A DNA stretch of 64,000 nucleotides from an uncultured Aquimarina sp. (GTDB taxonomy: Bacteria; Bacteroidota; Bacteroidia; Flavobacteriales; Flavobacteriaceae), in assembly GCA_947498815.1 (NCBI GenBank), contig CANMLU010000003.1:310001-374000 (forward strand). The letters are read 5' to 3'. Position 1 is the stretch's first letter, and the number at the start of each line of letters is the position of its first letter. Made by a program: the position numbers and the translations under genes. Of the stretch, positions 44,346 through 54,189 are shown one piece after another. The notes under the pieces are model-generated. The model worked only from the letters and a program-made list of their open reading frames with translations. It ran no database searches and was not told where the DNA came from.

Positions 44346-45113
44346 TTATTTTTTGACAAATTCTAACACTTTCGCCAAAAAATCAGTCGGGTTATCAGCA
44401 TGTAACCAGTGTCCTGCCGAAGAAATTTCCTTAATTAAAACTTTAGGAAACTGCCTTTTTATTCTAAGCTTATCATTCTCAAGGATATAATTTGATTTTT
44501 CTCCTTTAAGAAAAAGTACCGATCCTTTATAATTAAAGCTTTCCGGAAGCTCAACACCAATTTCTGAGGCGTTTTTAATCAAAGCATCAAGGTGCATACG
44601 CAATCCCAGAACGCCTTTTTCTTTCCAGTATAAATTTTTAAGAAGAAACATTCGCACACCTGCATCTAGCACATAATTACTTAACTCAGTATCCGCATCG
44701 CCTCTGGATTTTATGGTATCAAAATCCAGAGCATTCAAACCGTCCAGAATATCTTGATGATGTAAAGGGTAGTACTTTGGACCTATATCGGCAATGATTA
44801 AATTTTCAATCAAACCAGGATGTTTTACTGCAAAAAGCATTGCAGTCTTACCGCCCATCGAATGCCCAAGAAGGCATATGTTTTTAAGATCACTTTCTTG
44901 ACAATACACTTCCAAATCCTGGGCCATTATATCATAGTCGAATTGGTCACTATGCGGACTTCGACCATGATTACGCTGATCTAATAAATGTACCTGAAAA
45001 CCTTGTTCGGCAATTTTTTTTCCAAGGGTTTTCCAGTTATCACCCATTCCTAAAAACCCATGAAGAATTACAAAAGGTTGACCTTCGCCAAAAACATTAG
45101 CATGTAATTTCAT
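44346..45113 (-). CDS. Alpha/beta hydrolase (YbfF-like esterase)
   Basis: 255 residues with HGFLGMGDNW (oxyanion region), DQRNHGRSPHS, the nucleophile elbow GHSMGGKTA (Ser near 99), a cap region and a final His in SAGHWLHADNP. The pattern matches the YbfF esterase group. No signal peptide, so cytoplasmic. It lies eight bases after pdxJ on the same strand and is probably co-transcribed with it. The natural substrate is unknown. Confidence 0.88.
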   Translation of the reverse strand: MKLHANVFGEGQPFVILHGFLGMGDNWKTLGKKIAEQGFQVHLLDQRNHGRSPHSDQFDYDIMAQDLEVYCQESDLKNICLLGHSMGGKTAMLFAVKHPGLIENLIIADIGPKYYPLHHQDILDGLNALDFDTIKSRGDADTELSNYVLDAGVRMFLLKNLYWKEKGVLGLRMHLDALIKNASEIGVELPESFNYKGSVLFLKGEKSNYILENDKLRIKRQFPKVLIKEISSAGHWLHADNPTDFLAKVLEFVKK

Positions 45114-45121
45114 AATACCAC

Positions 45122-45835
45122 TTATTTAAGACGATGCAAATACATATTGACCACATTTTCTAACCCAAGATATATAGACTCACTAATTAATGCATGCCCA
45201 ATAGACACTTCGAGTAATCCGGGAATATTCTCTTTAAAAAATCGAATATTATCCAAAGAAAGATCATGACCTGCATTCACACCAACACCAAGGTTTATTG
45301 CTAATTGAGCGCACTGGGCATAAGGTTGTATTGCTTTTTCATTTCCTATGGCATATTCTGAAGCAAATTCTTCTGTATATAACTCTATTCTATCTGTCCC
45401 TGTCTCGGCTGCTCCTTGAATCATATCTGCTACGGGGTCAACAAATATTGAAGTCCGAATACCATTATTTTTAAATTCTGAGATAATTTCATTTAAAAAG
45501 CTTTTATGTTTTTTTGTATCCCAACCGGCATTGCTTGTAATTGCATCTTCTGCATCAGGAACAAGAGTCACTTGAGTTGGCTTAACTGCCAACACTAAAT
45601 CCATGAATTTAGGGATCGGATTTCCTTCAATATTATATTCTGTATACACAACTGGTTTTAGATCATAGGCATCTTGGTATCTTATATGTCTTTCATCGGG
45701 TCGTGGATGTATTGTAATCCCTTCTCCTCCAAAATCCTGTATATCTTGTGCAACTTTCATTAAATTTGGGGTATTTCCACCTCTTGAATTACGTAAAGTT
45801 GCAATTTTATTTACATTAACACTTAACTTTGTCAT
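45122..45835 (-). CDS. pdxJ: Pyridoxine 5'-phosphate synthase PdxJ
   Basis: 237 residues. Starts KLSVNVNKIATLRNSRGGNTP, then GGEGITIHPRPDERHIRYQD, and ends with NLGVNAGHDLSLDN-type GVGVNAGHDLSLDNI and VSIGHALISESIYLGL, all family landmarks. It condenses deoxyxylulose 5-phosphate with 3-amino-2-oxopropyl phosphate to pyridoxine 5'-phosphate. A TATTTTTG on the minus strand at 45864-45871 may be its -7 element. It is divergent from the CBS gene. Confidence 0.96.
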   Translation of the reverse strand: MTKLSVNVNKIATLRNSRGGNTPNLMKVAQDIQDFGGEGITIHPRPDERHIRYQDAYDLKPVVYTEYNIEGNPIPKFMDLVLAVKPTQVTLVPDAEDAITSNAGWDTKKHKSFLNEIISEFKNNGIRTSIFVDPVADMIQGAAETGTDRIELYTEEFASEYAIGNEKAIQPYAQCAQLAINLGVGVNAGHDLSLDNIRFFKENIPGLLEVSIGHALISESIYLGLENVVNMYLHRLK

Positions 45836-45937
45836 GGTTTTTGATGTCTTTATCTAATAAAAGCAAAAATACAAACTTGAGAACGCGTTGATTGCATATT
45901 TTTTGATTATTTTGCATAATATAGCTCCCCATAAATT

Positions 45938-46594
45938 ATGAAAACGAACTTGTATATTGTTAACGAAATAGAACCACTTGACATCTCTGTAAAAGTAACA
46001 GATGCCCAATTGATATTTAATGAACTTACTTATACCCATTATCCGGTTATACATGAGAAAACTTATCTTGGATGTATATCTGAAGCGGATATACGATGTT
46101 TTGAAACAGACAAAACCTTGGACGCCTATAAATATGCACTTGAAGGTTTTTTTGTAAGAAAAGAAAATAATTGGTTGGATATTCTCGAGGCATTTGCTCA
46201 AAACAATTCGAATATCATGCCCGTTCTGGATGACAACAATAACTATATAGGTTTTTTTGAATTAGGAGATATTATGAATCTCTTTAATGAGACTCCTTTT
46301 TTGAGTGAACCAGGAAATATTTTAATTGTAGAAAAAGGTATTTTGGATTATTCATTTAGCGAAATTTCTCAAATTGTTGAATCCAATAATGCTAAAGTTC
46401 TTGGTTTATTTATTTCTAATATGGAAAATGATGTTGCACAAATCACTATAAAAATTAATGATAGCGACATTAATAATATTGTGCAGACCTTCAGAAGATA
46501 TAGCTACAATATTGTTTCCAAACATCTTGAAGACACATTTTTAACTAATCTAAAAGAAAGATCTAAGTATCTTGAGAAATATTTAAATATTTAA
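45938..46594 (+). CDS. CBS-domain protein
   Basis: 218 residues. Residues about 10-125 form two CBS modules (ISVKVTDAQLIFNELTYTHYPVI, then NSNIMPVLDDNNNYIGFFELGDIMNLF; landmarks THYPVI and NYIGFFELGDIM). The C-terminal 80 residues look like an ACT-type regulatory fold (ISQIVESNNAKVLGLFIS). CBS pairs bind adenosyl ligands. No enzymatic domain is attached. It is directly before nadK (about 40 bases), and in Bacteroidota this neighbour order is common, so a role in regulating a neighbouring pathway is possible. Confidence 0.88.
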   Translation: MKTNLYIVNEIEPLDISVKVTDAQLIFNELTYTHYPVIHEKTYLGCISEADIRCFETDKTLDAYKYALEGFFVRKENNWLDILEAFAQNNSNIMPVLDDNNNYIGFFELGDIMNLFNETPFLSEPGNILIVEKGILDYSFSEISQIVESNNAKVLGLFISNMENDVAQITIKINDSDINNIVQTFRRYSYNIVSKHLEDTFLTNLKERSKYLEKYLNI

Positions 46595-46633
46595 AATTCA
46601 TTTACCTAACCAATCCATACAAATCAAAACAAA

Positions 46634-47518
46634 ATGAAGATCGGTATATACGGCCAGTTCTATCATAAGAACTCTGGTGTTTACATACAACAACTTCTGG
46701 AAACACTCGACAAAAACGGTGTCGAGGTGGTCATCGAAAAGAATTTTCTAGAACTCATAAATCTTCATGATGAGATTGATAAAACATACTCTCATTTTAG
46801 CACTTTTGAGGAATTAGACACTTCATACGATCTTTTTTTTAGCATTGGAGGAGACGGTACTATTTTGAAAACCATAACCTATGTACGTGACTTGGGGATT
46901 CCAATTGCGGGAATTAACACAGGAAGACTTGGTTTTCTTGCCACTATTCAAAAGGAAGAAATTAAAGATAGTATAGAACTTATATTAAATAAAAAATTCT
47001 ACACATCTCCAAGAAGTCTTGTGACTATTGAGACCTTGCCCATTACCAAAGAATTTGGAGTATTGAATTTCGCTATGAATGAAATTGCCGTAAGTAGGCG
47101 AAATACTACTTCTATGATTACCGTACACACAAGTCTGAACAATGAGTTTCTTACTTCATATTGGGCAGATGGTCTTATCGTATCGACACCTACCGGTTCC
47201 ACAGGATATTCTTTAAGTTGCGGAGGCCCGGTGATGATGCCCGATGCTCAAAGCATGGTACTAACACCCATTGCTCCTCATAACCTTAATGCTAGACCTC
47301 TTGTTATCCCAGATAATCAAGAAATTAAATTACAAGTCTCGGGGAGAGAGGATACGTACCTTGTATCCCTGGATTCAAGAATTCATACATTACCAAATGA
47401 GGCAACAATAATAATAAAGAAGGCACCATTTAAAATTAATATGGTAGTTCTTGAAGATAAAAGCTTTCTCAAAACTTTACGTAAAAAGATGCTTTGGGGA
47501 GAAGATAAACGCAATTAA
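46634..47518 (+). CDS. nadK: NAD kinase
   Basis: 294 residues. The diagnostic GGDGT motif is at 72-76, followed by PIAGINTGRLGFLA, MNEIAVSR, the NAD-site block DGLIVSTPTGSTGYSLSCGGP and LTPIAPHNLNARPLV. It phosphorylates NAD to NADP in the cytoplasm. It is the start of a conserved neighbourhood (PorG-like, uppS, bamA, ompH, murI). Confidence 0.96.
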   Translation: MKIGIYGQFYHKNSGVYIQQLLETLDKNGVEVVIEKNFLELINLHDEIDKTYSHFSTFEELDTSYDLFFSIGGDGTILKTITYVRDLGIPIAGINTGRLGFLATIQKEEIKDSIELILNKKFYTSPRSLVTIETLPITKEFGVLNFAMNEIAVSRRNTTSMITVHTSLNNEFLTSYWADGLIVSTPTGSTGYSLSCGGPVMMPDAQSMVLTPIAPHNLNARPLVIPDNQEIKLQVSGREDTYLVSLDSRIHTLPNEATIIIKKAPFKINMVVLEDKSFLKTLRKKMLWGEDKRN

Positions 47519-47572
47519 ACAATAAAATCTACTAAAAAGTGTTTTTTAATTCATACTATTTTACTCAAATTC

Positions 47573-47601
47573 TTGTGTAGTAAAGTTAATTGTTATATTT
47601 G
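47573..47601 (+). promoter_or_regulatory. Consensus promoter of the PorG-like/uppS/bamA cluster
   Basis: TTG at 47573-47575, 18 bases, then TATATTTG at 47594-47601. The ATG at 47619 follows 17 bases later, so the leader is very short. Confidence 0.7.
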
Positions 47602-47618
47602 CAAACTTTTGAAAATCT

Positions 47619-48296
47619 ATGAGATACTTAGCATCGTTAATAATTGGTCTATTTTTTGTACAATCAATTACATCGCAAACCTACGAAGTTGGCTTGATGG
47701 CCGGAGGATCAAATTATGTAGGTGATGTAGGATCTACGTACTATATCGCACCCAATGATATTGCCTTTGGAGCAATAGGAAAATGGAATAGAAGTAAACG
47801 CCATGCGTTTAGAGCTTCGTTTTTATATGCAGAGCTTAATGCAGATGATGATAAAGGAGATGATCGAAGAAAGCAACGAGGATTAAGTTTTAATAATTCT
47901 GTTAAAGAAGTATCTATAGGAATGGAATATAATTTTTGGGATTGGTTTTTATATGATGGCGAATCTCAATTTACCCCATATTTGTATACAGGTATTACAA
48001 CCTTTAACTATGGCGCACAAGCTATAGATGCTAATAATGAAATAAACTCTTATGCAGACAAATGGAGTTTTGCAATCCCCATGGTTTTGGGAATTAAAAA
48101 AACCCTAGGTAGAGATTTTGTAATTGGTGCAGAAATTGGTGCACGGTATACTTTTACAGATAATCTTGACGGAAGTAATCCCGAAAGTAGATTTGGAGAT
48201 GGATTTGGTAACTTAAATAACAATGATTGGTATATATTTACAGGCATAACATTATCGTATACCTGGGGTAGGATACCTTGTCAGTGTGCTTTCTAA
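47619..48296 (+). CDS. DUF6089 outer-membrane barrel protein (PorG-like)
   Basis: 225 residues with a signal peptide ending ITSQ. The start of the mature protein YEVGLMAGGSNYVGDVGSTYYI, then a predicted 8-strand barrel ending in WGRIPCQCAF, fits DUF6089/PorG. In Porphyromonas gingivalis PorG is an outer-membrane partner of the T9SS PorK-PorN ring, and the paired Cys near the C-terminus is noteworthy. Position before uppS and bamA is conserved in the phylum. T9SS function is inferred from family and from the T9SS cargo elsewhere in the window. Confidence 0.85.
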   Translation: MRYLASLIIGLFFVQSITSQTYEVGLMAGGSNYVGDVGSTYYIAPNDIAFGAIGKWNRSKRHAFRASFLYAELNADDDKGDDRRKQRGLSFNNSVKEVSIGMEYNFWDWFLYDGESQFTPYLYTGITTFNYGAQAIDANNEINSYADKWSFAIPMVLGIKKTLGRDFVIGAEIGARYTFTDNLDGSNPESRFGDGFGNLNNNDWYIFTGITLSYTWGRIPCQCAF

Positions 48297-48298
48297 AA

Positions 48299-49036
48299 AT
48301 GGTTGATAAAAAACAGTTAAACTCTAATATTCCGAAGCATATCGCCATAATTATGGACGGTAATGGTCGTTGGGCCAAAAAGAAAGGACTTTTTAGAGCT
48401 GTTGGGCATGAAAATGGAACAAAAGCGGTTCGTGAGACAGTAGAAAGTTGCGCCGAAATTGGTGTAAAATTTCTAACGTTATACGCTTTTTCAACCGAAA
48501 ACTGGAATAGACCAAAACTCGAGGTAGATACCTTAATGAAGCTTTTAGTAAGCTCATTAAAAAAAGAAATCAAAACTCTTCAAGAGAACAACATACGCCT
48601 TAATGCTATCGGCAACCTAGAATTACTCCCCAAAAAAGCAAGACAAGAACTTCTTGAAGTTATCGAGAAAACAAGTTCAAACGATCGGATGACATTAACA
48701 CTTGCACTAAGTTATGGAAGTCGAGAAGAGCTTATAAAAACTATCTCAGAAATAAGTATTAAAGTTAAAAATGGTGTAATTTCGCCACATCTTATAAATG
48801 AAACAGTCATTAATGAGCATTTATATACCAAAAACCTGCCAGATGTGGACTTATTGATACGCACCAGTGGTGAACAACGTATCAGTAATTTTTTATTATG
48901 GCAGATTGCATATGCAGAATTATATTTTACAGAAATTTTATGGCCGGATTTTAAAAAAACGGATTTATTCGAAGCCATAATGAATTATCAAAAAAGAGAA
49001 AGAAGATTTGGAAAAACTAGTGAGCAGCTCAGTTAA
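48299..49036 (+). CDS. uppS: Isoprenyl transferase (undecaprenyl diphosphate synthase)
   Basis: 245 residues from the ATG at 48299, which is two bases after the PorG-like stop; an in-frame upstream ATG at 48278 would overlap that gene. The catalytic Asp20 is in IIMDGNGRWAKKKG. Further landmarks are LTLYAFSTENWNRP, the substrate block DLLIRTSGEQRISNFLLWQ and ELYFTEILWPDF. It makes the lipid carrier for peptidoglycan and other envelope polymers. Confidence 0.95.
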   Translation: MVDKKQLNSNIPKHIAIIMDGNGRWAKKKGLFRAVGHENGTKAVRETVESCAEIGVKFLTLYAFSTENWNRPKLEVDTLMKLLVSSLKKEIKTLQENNIRLNAIGNLELLPKKARQELLEVIEKTSSNDRMTLTLALSYGSREELIKTISEISIKVKNGVISPHLINETVINEHLYTKNLPDVDLLIRTSGEQRISNFLLWQIAYAELYFTEILWPDFKKTDLFEAIMNYQKRERRFGKTSEQLS

Positions 49037-49040
49037 AGGA

Positions 49041-51677
49041 ATGACAAAAAAATTACCTATCACGTATTTTACGTTACTCGCCTTATTAATAAACTCAATA
49101 TCGCTTTCGGCACAAAACATACCTGGTGCAAATGGCAAAGAGTATATTATCGGAGAAATTAAAGTTACCGGAACAACCAGCTATAACGAAAAAACAGTAA
49201 TTACTTTTACAGGACTCAGAAAAGGAGAACGTGTTTTCTTGCCCGGAGATCGAATTAGTAAAGTGATTAAAAAGCTATGGGACCTAGAATTGTTTAGCGA
49301 TATTAATTTCTTCATTTCTAAGATAGATGGAGAAGTTGCTGATCTCGAAATCAATATCCAAGAGGTACCAGAACTTGCCGAAGCTAGAATTGAAGGGGTA
49401 AAAAAGCGTAAAGCCGAAGAACTTATCAAGGATAATGGCTTAACAAAAGGGGCTAAGGTAACCGAAAACCTAATCACCACCACACGTAACTTCATTTCTA
49501 ATAAATATCGTAAAGAAGGGTTTCTTAATACCAAAGTTGCTATCAATACTGTGGCGGTAAAAGATACCGTTCCGACCAATAAAGTAAATATGCTGGTTCG
49601 TATCGACAAGGGAGATCGTGTAAAAGTTGATCACATCAAAATCGAAGGCAACGAACAACTTTCTGATGCCAAAGTTCGCCGGGCGATGAAAAACACCAAA
49701 AGGAAAAGGCCTGGAAGGTTTTGGAAACGATCCAAATATATAAAAGATGACTATCTTGAAGATAAAGAAAATATTGTAACAAAATATAAAGAAAAAGGAT
49801 ATCGTGATGCACGAATCATTTCGGACAGTTTAATTGTCGAGGATGACAATAGTGTATCTCTTAACCTTGCGATTGAAGAAGGTAACAAACACTATTTCGG
49901 AAATATCAATTTCTTAGGGAATAGTGTATATACCGATCGACAATTGGCACGACAATTAATTATAAAAAAAGGAGATGTATATAACGGGGTTCTTCTAGAG
50001 AAACAAATAGCGGATAACACGAAACCTGACGCCAATGACCTTACCAATTTATATCAAAATAATGGGTATTTGTTTTCTTCGATTGACGCCGTAGAAACCA
50101 AGGTGTATAACGATACGATCGATTTCGAAATTAGAATTCGAGAAGGGAAATTAGTCCACTTCGACCATATTACCGTAACTGGAAATGATAAAACAAACGA
50201 TCACGTTGTATATCGAATATTAAGAACCAAACCTGGACAAGTATACAGTAAAGACCTTGTTGTAAGAACAGTTCGTGAAATTGGACAATTAGGCTTTTTT
50301 GATCCTGAACAACTGGAACCTCAATTCAAAAACCCGAATCCGCAAGCGGGAACAATTGATATTAATTACCCTGTTGTAGAAAAAGGATCTAGCCAGATTG
50401 AACTTCAAGGAGGTTTTGGTGGTGGAGGCTTTGTAGGTACTCTTGGACTTGCTTTTAATAACTTTTCTATACGAAACATTTTTAATGGAGAAGCATATAG
50501 CCCGCTTCCAATGGGAGATGGTCAAACGATGAGGCTAAGAGCTCAGGCTAGTAGATTTTTTCAAACCTATAGCCTTTCATTTATTGAACCATGGTTAGGA
50601 GGAAAAAGACCATACCAGCTTTCGACTTCATTCTCACATACGATTCAATTCTTATTTAATAACAGAAATCGAGATGTTGACCGAGATAGTAAGTTTCTTA
50701 TTACCGGTGGATCTATTGGTATTGCCAAAAGATTGAATTGGCCGGATAACTATTTTACTTTATCTCAAGCTATGAGCATAAGACATTATAATCTTAAGAA
50801 TTATAATACCCGATTATTCACCTTTGGTAATGGTTCATCAAATGATTTAGCATATACTATTGGATTAAGTCGAAACAACACTACTGTAAACCCGATTTTC
50901 CCTATAGGCGGGTCAGAATTCAATATTGTTGCAAAACTCTCTCTCCCCTACTCTCTGTTTGATGGGGTTGACTATAGCGAATTAGCAAGTCAAAGAGATA
51001 ATCTTGAAGAAGAACGAGACGACCTTGATCTTTCTAATAGTATGGATGCGGTAAGAAACGGGGAAATAAGTGATGAGATCGGTGAAATTGACCAGGAACG
51101 TTTTAAATGGCTCGAATATTATAAAATTAAATTTGATGCTACATGGTATACTAGTTTGGTTAATTTAGGTAATAAACCTCTAGTATTAAAAACGAGAGCC
51201 GAATATGGTTTCTTGGGTGCGTATAATAGTGCCCGAGGTAATATCCCATTTGAACGATTTTTTGTTGGAGGGGATGGATTAGGTGCTACAAGTCTAGACG
51301 GTAGAGAAGTTGTAGCTTTGCGAGGATATCCCAACCAGACTATTACGCCTCTTAGCAGAAGTAATAATCAGGATTTTGAGGCAGATGGGGCAACAATTTA
51401 TAATAAATATTCGTTAGAGCTTCGTTATCCTATAACACTAAAACCAGCAGCATCCATATATATGCTTACCTTTTTGGAAGGTGGAGCAACATATGATAGC
51501 TTTAAAGGTTTCAATCCATTTCAATTAAGTCGCTCTGCTGGAGCAGGTTTGCGTATATTTATGCCAGCATTTGGGTTACTTGGTATAGATTTCGGATATG
51601 GATTTGACCCTATCCCAGGAACAAATACAGGTCCAAACGGATGGGAAACCCACTTTATTATAGGACAACAATTTTAG
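49041..51677 (+). CDS. bamA: Outer membrane protein assembly factor BamA
   Basis: 878 residues from the ATG at 49041 (AAAGGA just before it; a TTG at 49008 would lie inside uppS). Signal peptide ends LSAQ. About five POTRA domains span residues 30-430 (VTGTTSYNEKTVI, VKVDHIKIEGNEQLSDAKVRRAM, YFGNINFLGNSVYTDRQL, landmarks). The Omp85 barrel follows with VALRGYPNQTIT-type element (VVALRGY) and a C-terminal aromatic strand ending in F (WETHFIIGQQF). It inserts beta-barrel proteins in the outer membrane. An extra charged loop (EEERDDLDLSN) is present. It is followed by two OmpH genes. Confidence 0.95.
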   Translation: MTKKLPITYFTLLALLINSISLSAQNIPGANGKEYIIGEIKVTGTTSYNEKTVITFTGLRKGERVFLPGDRISKVIKKLWDLELFSDINFFISKIDGEVADLEINIQEVPELAEARIEGVKKRKAEELIKDNGLTKGAKVTENLITTTRNFISNKYRKEGFLNTKVAINTVAVKDTVPTNKVNMLVRIDKGDRVKVDHIKIEGNEQLSDAKVRRAMKNTKRKRPGRFWKRSKYIKDDYLEDKENIVTKYKEKGYRDARIISDSLIVEDDNSVSLNLAIEEGNKHYFGNINFLGNSVYTDRQLARQLIIKKGDVYNGVLLEKQIADNTKPDANDLTNLYQNNGYLFSSIDAVETKVYNDTIDFEIRIREGKLVHFDHITVTGNDKTNDHVVYRILRTKPGQVYSKDLVVRTVREIGQLGFFDPEQLEPQFKNPNPQAGTIDINYPVVEKGSSQIELQGGFGGGGFVGTLGLAFNNFSIRNIFNGEAYSPLPMGDGQTMRLRAQASRFFQTYSLSFIEPWLGGKRPYQLSTSFSHTIQFLFNNRNRDVDRDSKFLITGGSIGIAKRLNWPDNYFTLSQAMSIRHYNLKNYNTRLFTFGNGSSNDLAYTIGLSRNNTTVNPIFPIGGSEFNIVAKLSLPYSLFDGVDYSELASQRDNLEEERDDLDLSNSMDAVRNGEISDEIGEIDQERFKWLEYYKIKFDATWYTSLVNLGNKPLVLKTRAEYGFLGAYNSARGNIPFERFFVGGDGLGATSLDGREVVALRGYPNQTITPLSRSNNQDFEADGATIYNKYSLELRYPITLKPAASIYMLTFLEGGATYDSFKGFNPFQLSRSAGAGLRIFMPAFGLLGIDFGYGFDPIPGTNTGPNGWETHFIIGQQF

Positions 51678-51715
51678 TTTTGGCACGATTATTTCTATTA
51701 AACAAACAGAGAATT

Positions 51716-52567
51716 ATGAAAACAAAAGTTCTTTTAGTATTTGCGATAATAGGTTGGTTAACTTTCACACAATCAACATACGCTCAAAAAGGAATTAGAA
51801 TTGGTTATATCGATATGGACTATATCCTGGAAAATGTTCCTGAGTACAGTCAGGCTTCTTCAGAACTTGAAACTAAAGTACAAAAGTGGAAAGTAGAAAT
51901 TGAAGCAGAGCTTAAAGATGTAGAGGAAATGAGGAAGGATTTGAATAATGAAAGAGTTCTACTAACCAAAGAATTAGTTGAAGAAAGAGAAGAAGATATC
52001 TTTTTTAAGGAAAAAGAAATATTAGAGTACCAACAAAAACGATTTGGCCCCAACGGAGACCTGTTTATACAAAAAAGAAGATTGGTTCAACCAGTGCAGG
52101 ATCAAGTTTTTGTTGCCGTACAGGAAGTTGCAAAAAACAAAAAGTACGATTTTATATTTGACAAGTCGGCTGATCTTGTGATGTTATATTCTGCAGATAG
52201 ATATGATATTAGTGATCAAGTATTGTTAAGGATCAATAGAGTTTCGAAAAGGAAACAACTAAATAGTAAAAAAGAAAAAAAATCTTTAGAGAGATCTGAA
52301 AAGAGAAACGTAGAGCAAGAGAAGGAAGTGACCGATAGAGAACGAGCAACGCTTCAGAAACAATCAGAAAGAGAGCAACTTCTTGAACAACGTAAAGCAG
52401 AAAGAGATTCAATTCGTGCTGTAAAACGAAAAGAATTTGAAGAAAGAAGAGCTAAGTTATTAGAGTTACAAAAAAGAAAAAAGGACTCTATTAATAATTT
52501 AAAAGAAAAAAAAGAAAATAACATTCCATCTGATTCTAATAATGATGGCGGAGATGAAGATAATTAG
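51716..52567 (+). CDS. OmpH/Skp-family periplasmic chaperone with long charged tail
   Basis: 283 residues from the ATG at 51716 (an upstream ATG at 51641 lies inside bamA and is rejected). Signal peptide ends TYAQ. The OmpH body has IGYIDMDYILENVPEYSQA, a long coiled coil and KKYDFIFDKSADLVMLY. Beyond about residue 175 there is a Lys/Glu/Arg-rich coiled coil of over 100 residues (SERSEKRN-like, EQRKAERDSIRAVKRK), ending in an Asp/Asn tail. Skp holds unfolded outer-membrane proteins; the tail is an addition compared with the short family form. It is next to bamA. Confidence 0.9.
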   Translation: MKTKVLLVFAIIGWLTFTQSTYAQKGIRIGYIDMDYILENVPEYSQASSELETKVQKWKVEIEAELKDVEEMRKDLNNERVLLTKELVEEREEDIFFKEKEILEYQQKRFGPNGDLFIQKRRLVQPVQDQVFVAVQEVAKNKKYDFIFDKSADLVMLYSADRYDISDQVLLRINRVSKRKQLNSKKEKKSLERSEKRNVEQEKEVTDRERATLQKQSEREQLLEQRKAERDSIRAVKRKEFEERRAKLLELQKRKKDSINNLKEKKENNIPSDSNNDGGDEDN

Positions 52568-52613
52568 ACAAATTAATTTTTAAATTTATAACACCCTTTA
52601 ATATTACTTACAA

Positions 52614-53123
52614 ATGAAACAATTTAGAACATTACTAGTAGCTTTTGCAATTACTATAGGAACATCAGGTTTTGTGAATGCACAATCCAAAGTTGCGCAT
52701 ATTGCATCACAAGAGCTTGTAGAATCAATGCCTGCCTTTAAAGCTGCAAAGAGTGAGATAGAAAAGCTTAACAAAACCTATGATGCCGAAATCAGAAATA
52801 TGGTTCTAGAATTACAAAACACTATTAAAAAATACTCTCAGGAAGCTGAAACCAAGACCGATGAGGAAAACTTGAAAAGACAGCAAGAAATTCAGGCTAC
52901 AGAGAAAAGTATTAATGATTACAGAACTAATGCACTTCAGGATCTTCAAAAGAAAGAAATTGAATTAATGAAGCCTATTTATGAACAAGCACGTACTTCA
53001 ATTCAAAAGGTTGCAAGAGCGCAAGGCTTCCAATATGTATTAGATTCTACTACAGGTACAGGAGTGATCATGGCCGACGGAAAGAACCTAATGGCAGATG
53101 TAAAAAAAGATTTAGGAATTTAA
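52614..53123 (+). CDS. OmpH/Skp-family periplasmic chaperone (second copy)
   Basis: 169 residues, the normal Skp length. Signal peptide ends FVNAQ. Body: VAHIASQELVESMPAFKAAKSEIE, coiled coil, then RAQGFQYVLDSTTGTGVIMAD, the family end. It follows the long-tailed paralogue by about 46 bases and ends before a terminator. A two-Skp arrangement beside bamA is frequent in Bacteroidota. Confidence 0.93.
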   Translation: MKQFRTLLVAFAITIGTSGFVNAQSKVAHIASQELVESMPAFKAAKSEIEKLNKTYDAEIRNMVLELQNTIKKYSQEAETKTDEENLKRQQEIQATEKSINDYRTNALQDLQKKEIELMKPIYEQARTSIQKVARAQGFQYVLDSTTGTGVIMADGKNLMADVKKDLGI

Positions 53124-53148
53124 TACTTTCCTGAATTCAATGAAATAT

Positions 53149-53185
53149 AAAAAGCGGTAAGAGGTTCTCTTACTGCTTTTTTTTA
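53149..53185 (+). terminator. Intrinsic terminator after the second ompH
   Basis: Stem AAAGCGGTAAGAG with CTCTTACTGCTTT (one G-T pair), GTT loop, followed by a long T run. It separates the bamA cluster from murI, which nevertheless starts 30 bases later. Confidence 0.9.
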
Positions 53186-53215
53186 TTTTTGACATATACA
53201 TCATACAACAACATA

Positions 53216-54004
53216 ATGCAGCACAAAGCTATTGGTATATTTGATTCTGGTATAGGAGGAACTTCAATTTGGAAGGAGATTGCATCCGCCATGCCTCATG
53301 AGAACACCATATATCTTGCCGATAGCAAATATGCTCCTTACGGAAAGAGAAGCAAAGAAGAAATTCTTGAATTAAGTAAAAAAAATACAGAGAAGTTACT
53401 TGAACTTAACTGTAAAATTATTGTGGTGGCATGCAATACTGCCACAACCAATGCGATTAAAGTACTGCGAGAACAATACGATGTCCCATTTATAGGTATT
53501 GAGCCTGCCATAAAACCCGCGGCTATTTATACAAAAACAAAAAAAATTGGAGTTCTCGCCACCAAAGGAACCTTATCTAGCGAATTGTTCAGTCAAACAT
53601 CCGATTTATACACTCAAAATATTGAAGTGATTGAAGTCATCGGAAGCGGTCTGGTAGAGCTTATTGAAGAGGATAAAATAAATAGTAATGAAATGGACAT
53701 ATTGCTTAGATCCTATATCGAACCTATGATCAGGAAAAATATCGATTATCTCGTATTAGGTTGTAGTCATTATCCTTATCTCATTCCAAATTTAAAAAAC
53801 ATACTCTCGGATGACGTTGTAATTATAGATTCGGGTGAGGCTGTTGCGAGACAAACAAAATCCATTTTGACTGCAAATAACTTGGTCAATCCAAATCCGA
53901 ACAAAGGATCACATACTTTTTATAGTAACGCAGACATTAAAACATTACGAAATATCTTATCAAAAGGCAACACTTCACCCATAATTAGTGCTTTAGACTT
54001 CTAG
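53216..54004 (+). CDS. murI: Glutamate racemase
   Basis: 262 residues from the ATG at 53216 (an in-frame TTG at 53189 lies inside the terminator stem's T tract and is rejected). The N-terminal motif is GIFDSGIGGTS (Asp and Ser of the active site). The catalytic cysteines are in VVACNTATTNA and LVLGCSHYPYL. It makes D-glutamate for peptidoglycan. It is downstream of uppS and bamA, in line with an envelope-building neighbourhood. Confidence 0.95.
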   Translation: MQHKAIGIFDSGIGGTSIWKEIASAMPHENTIYLADSKYAPYGKRSKEEILELSKKNTEKLLELNCKIIVVACNTATTNAIKVLREQYDVPFIGIEPAIKPAAIYTKTKKIGVLATKGTLSSELFSQTSDLYTQNIEVIEVIGSGLVELIEEDKINSNEMDILLRSYIEPMIRKNIDYLVLGCSHYPYLIPNLKNILSDDVVIIDSGEAVARQTKSILTANNLVNPNPNKGSHTFYSNADIKTLRNILSKGNTSPIISALDF

Positions 54005-54189
54005 TTAAAGTAAGAAAGCTACTACTTGTTAAAAGTTTTTAACCTCCCCAAAAGTCCTTTTATCGAATTTTAACACTTTTTATCGTTTTTTATGCGTTTT
54101 TTTTCCTTTATTTGATACAATCCTTTGAAAATTAATGTATTACCAAAAAAGGATTTGATAAATATACTCATACCCCTAAATCTACAATT

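Noticed and set aside
53189-53215. Longer murI start at TTG 53189
   Set aside because: It lies at the terminator T tract; the ATG at 53216 gives the normal family N-terminus.
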